A DNA stretch of 64,000 bases from Pollutimonas sp035515055 (GTDB lineage Bacteria > Pseudomonadota > Gammaproteobacteria > Burkholderiales > Burkholderiaceae_B), in contig DATJBV010000068.1 of the NCBI GenBank assembly GCA_035515055.1, positions 41,186-105,185 of the forward strand. Direction: 5' to 3'. Below the pieces are notes generated by a model. The model had not been told where the DNA came from. It did no database searches and saw only the letters and a program-made list of their open reading frames with translations. The position numbers and the translations under genes were made by a program. The number at the start of each line of letters is the position of its first letter. Position 1 is the first letter of the stretch. Positions 62,649-64,000 of the stretch are shown here, one piece after another.

Positions 62649-63262
62649 GGTTGGCTTCCTTTGTGTTGCTGACTCACAATGTCGTCGATGTCTCCGTCGA
62701 CATGAACCATTTCTTTAAGCTTGTCGACGTCGACTTCTTCCACGTCTTTGTCGCGCTTGGGCCAACTGCCATGTTTAAGGCACAGGACGCAATAGACCAT
62801 TTCGACAAAGCCTTGCAAAAGAAGCGTGACTCCGGCGAACGGAATTATGGCCTTGAAGGGGTAGATTGGCGGGCCGTCGGCGGTGATGGTGGAGTGCTCG
62901 AGAATGGACCAGGATTCGGCGGCGTAATTCCAGCCTGCCCAGCACAAGGCCAACACACCTGGCACAAAAAAGACGACGTACAGTGCCAGATCCAGCCCGG
63001 CTTGCAAACGGGGCGGGAAAAATCCGTACAACACGTCGCCGCGCACATGTCCATTTTTGGACAGGGTATAGGCGCCTGCCATCATGAACAGGGCGCCATA
63101 CATCATATTCATGGCGTCGAATGCCCACGAGTGTGGGGCACCGAGCGCGTACCGCGAGAACACTTCATACGTTACGAATAAGGTCAACGCCATGACGAAC
63201 CAGCCAAATAGCTGTCCGATCCAGGTGTTGACCCGGTCTATAGTTAGCAAAATACTTTGCAT
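62645..63262 (-). CDS. dctQ: TRAP transporter small permease DctQ
   Basis: A 205-residue four-helix membrane protein, the small TRAP subunit that bridges binding protein and DctM. Typical features are the N-terminal WIGQLFGWFVMALTLFVTYEVFSRY, the conserved R and the final helix IPFAGVTLLLQGFVEMVY. The C-terminal tail is long and acidic (EEVDVDKLKEMVHVDGDIDD). It lies 129 bases after dctP, behind two hairpins. Confidence 0.93.
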   Translation of the reverse strand: MQSILLTIDRVNTWIGQLFGWFVMALTLFVTYEVFSRYALGAPHSWAFDAMNMMYGALFMMAGAYTLSKNGHVRGDVLYGFFPPRLQAGLDLALYVVFFVPGVLALCWAGWNYAAESWSILEHSTITADGPPIYPFKAIIPFAGVTLLLQGFVEMVYCVLCLKHGSWPKRDKDVEEVDVDKLKEMVHVDGDIDDIVSQQHKGSQP

Positions 63263-63290
63263 GGTAGATTCACCTTGCTGGAGAAAGCAG

Positions 63291-63328
63291 CAGGGGCGGG
63301 GCGCCGCAAGACGCCAGACCCGCCCCTG
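63291..63328. other. GC-rich inverted repeat in the dctP-dctQ gap
   Basis: Perfect 10-base arms, CAGGGGCGGG and CCCGCCCCTG, separated by 18 bases. It lacks a U-run and lies between dctP and dctQ, where it may protect the dctP mRNA 3' end. Confidence 0.6.
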
Positions 63329-63340
63329 GGAAGCCGATTT

Positions 63341-63368
63341 AAAAACACCACCCCTTACCGCGGGTGGT
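63341..63368 (-). terminator. Attenuating terminator after dctP
   Basis: Minus strand: stem ACCACCC and GGGTGGT with an 8-base loop, then GTTTTT. It is about 25 bases after the dctP stop and before dctQ. Partial termination here would give more binding protein than permease. Confidence 0.65.
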
Positions 63369-63391
63369 ATTCAGTTCAACAGAGCGACGGC

Positions 63392-64000
63392 TTAGCTCTT
63401 CTTGGCAGCTGCCTTTCTGCCGAAGTAGTGGTTATAGGCCATGCGACGATTGTTGTTCGTGTCCATGTCCCACGCCATTGCCCGCGCGGCGAATTCGCGC
63501 TGGGAAGCCTCGATCTCCTTGAACATAGCGTTAGTTTCGCTTTTCTTGACAATGATCTTGTCCCATTCCACCAACTGCTGCGCCAGAATGGCGTCGGGCG
63601 TTTTGTAGAATTTGACGCCGTCTTCTTTTTGCAGCTTGATGTAGTCTTTTGAGTAACGATCGACCGCCTTCCACGACATGTCGGCCGATGAAGCCTCGAC
63701 GGCGTTGGCAATGATGGCCTTCATTTTGTCCGGCAAGCCGTTGTATTTTTCTTTGTTGAAGATGATTTCGAAGGTTTCCGACGACTGGTGGAAACTTTGC
63801 AGCATGCAAACCTTGGACACATCGGGGAAGCCGAGCAGGCGGTCCGAGGTGGCGTTGTTGAATTCAGCGCCGTCGAGCAGGCCGCGATCCAGCGCGGGTA
63901 CGATTTCACCGCCTGGCAAGGCATTCACCGCCGCACCCATGGCCGTGAACAAGTCAATAGCCAAGCCGTTGGTGCGGAACTTCAGGCCTTTCAGGTCTTC
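63392..64000 (-). CDS. dctP: TRAP transporter substrate-binding protein DctP, C-terminal part
   Basis: The last 202 residues of a periplasmic TRAP binding protein; the frame stays open to the edge of the window, so the start is outside. The visible part includes the conserved arginine segment LKGLKFRTNG, which holds the substrate carboxylate, the GLLDGAEFNNA motif and a C-terminal helix ending in KAAAKKS. The ligand is probably an organic acid but cannot be specified. It would be the first of the three dctPQM genes. Confidence 0.92.
   Translation of the reverse strand, partial: EDLKGLKFRTNGLAIDLFTAMGAAVNALPGGEIVPALDRGLLDGAEFNNATSDRLLGFPDVSKVCMLQSFHQSSETFEIIFNKEKYNGLPDKMKAIIANAVEASSADMSWKAVDRYSKDYIKLQKEDGVKFYKTPDAILAQQLVEWDKIIVKKSETNAMFKEIEASQREFAARAMAWDMDTNNNRRMAYNHYFGRKAAAKKS

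Noticed and set aside
1..64000. CRISPR arrays, tRNA/rRNA genes, insertion sequences or prophage ends
   Set aside because: No regularly spaced repeats, no cloverleaf-like segments in the gaps, and no transposase or integrase genes were seen.

Overview
The window is a contiguous motility locus from a high-GC betaproteobacterium. The gene order (cheAW-MCP-cheRBYZ, flhBAF, flgNMA, flgB-L, fliR-F, fliE, fliTSD, fliA) and the protein sequences fit the family Alcaligenaceae (Bordetella/Achromobacter/Pusillimonas-like). I infer the family from layout and protein style; no 16S or other marker is present.

Layout. 1-6226 is the chemotaxis operon (3' end of cheA, cheW, a transmembrane MCP, cheR, cheB, cheY, cheZ), closed by a terminator. 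6366-7874 is a soluble MCP. 7975-13678 is flhB-flhA-flhF (export gate and SRP-type GTPase). 13713-15338, minus strand, is flgN-flgM-flgA. 15526-26418 is the rod/hook/ring/junction operon flgBCDEFGHIJKL, with a second membrane MCP and a small lipoprotein appended (to 28394). 28450-39583, minus strand, is fliR-Q-P-O-N-M-L-K-J-I-H-G-F. fliE (39919) reads divergently. 40248-44788, minus strand, holds an FlhB-C-like/FliK-like pair, fliT, fliS, fliD and flaG. fliA (45004), a hemerythrin gene and an atypical second flagellin follow on the plus strand.

48180-57626 looks like a surface-sugar or flagellin-modification island. On the plus strand are rfbF, rfbG, an RmlC-type epimerase, an NAD(P) reductase and a CmcI-type methyltransferase. 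On the minus strand are an FkbM methyltransferase, a hexapeptide acetyltransferase and a 1174-residue protein joining a methyltransferase-like domain, TPRs and an OGT/SPINDLY (GT41) glycosyltransferase. The major flagellin gene fliC (57804-58949) lies directly upstream of this fusion gene. The island therefore sits between two flagellin genes, and the simplest model is that it makes a CDP-linked 6-deoxyhexose, decorates it with methyl and acetyl groups, and attaches a glycan to flagellin. After fliC come a TerC-type membrane protein, a decayed vapBC module and a TRAP transporter (dctM, dctQ, 3' end of dctP).

Regulation visible in the sequence: four near-consensus sigma-28 (FliA) promoters with identical 8-11-8 geometry precede flgM, flgK, flaG and fliC. 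A 25-bp dyad resembling an NsrR (nitric-oxide sensor) operator covers the promoter of the hemerythrin gene. Hairpin terminators separate the main blocks. No tRNA, rRNA, insertion sequence or CRISPR array was seen.
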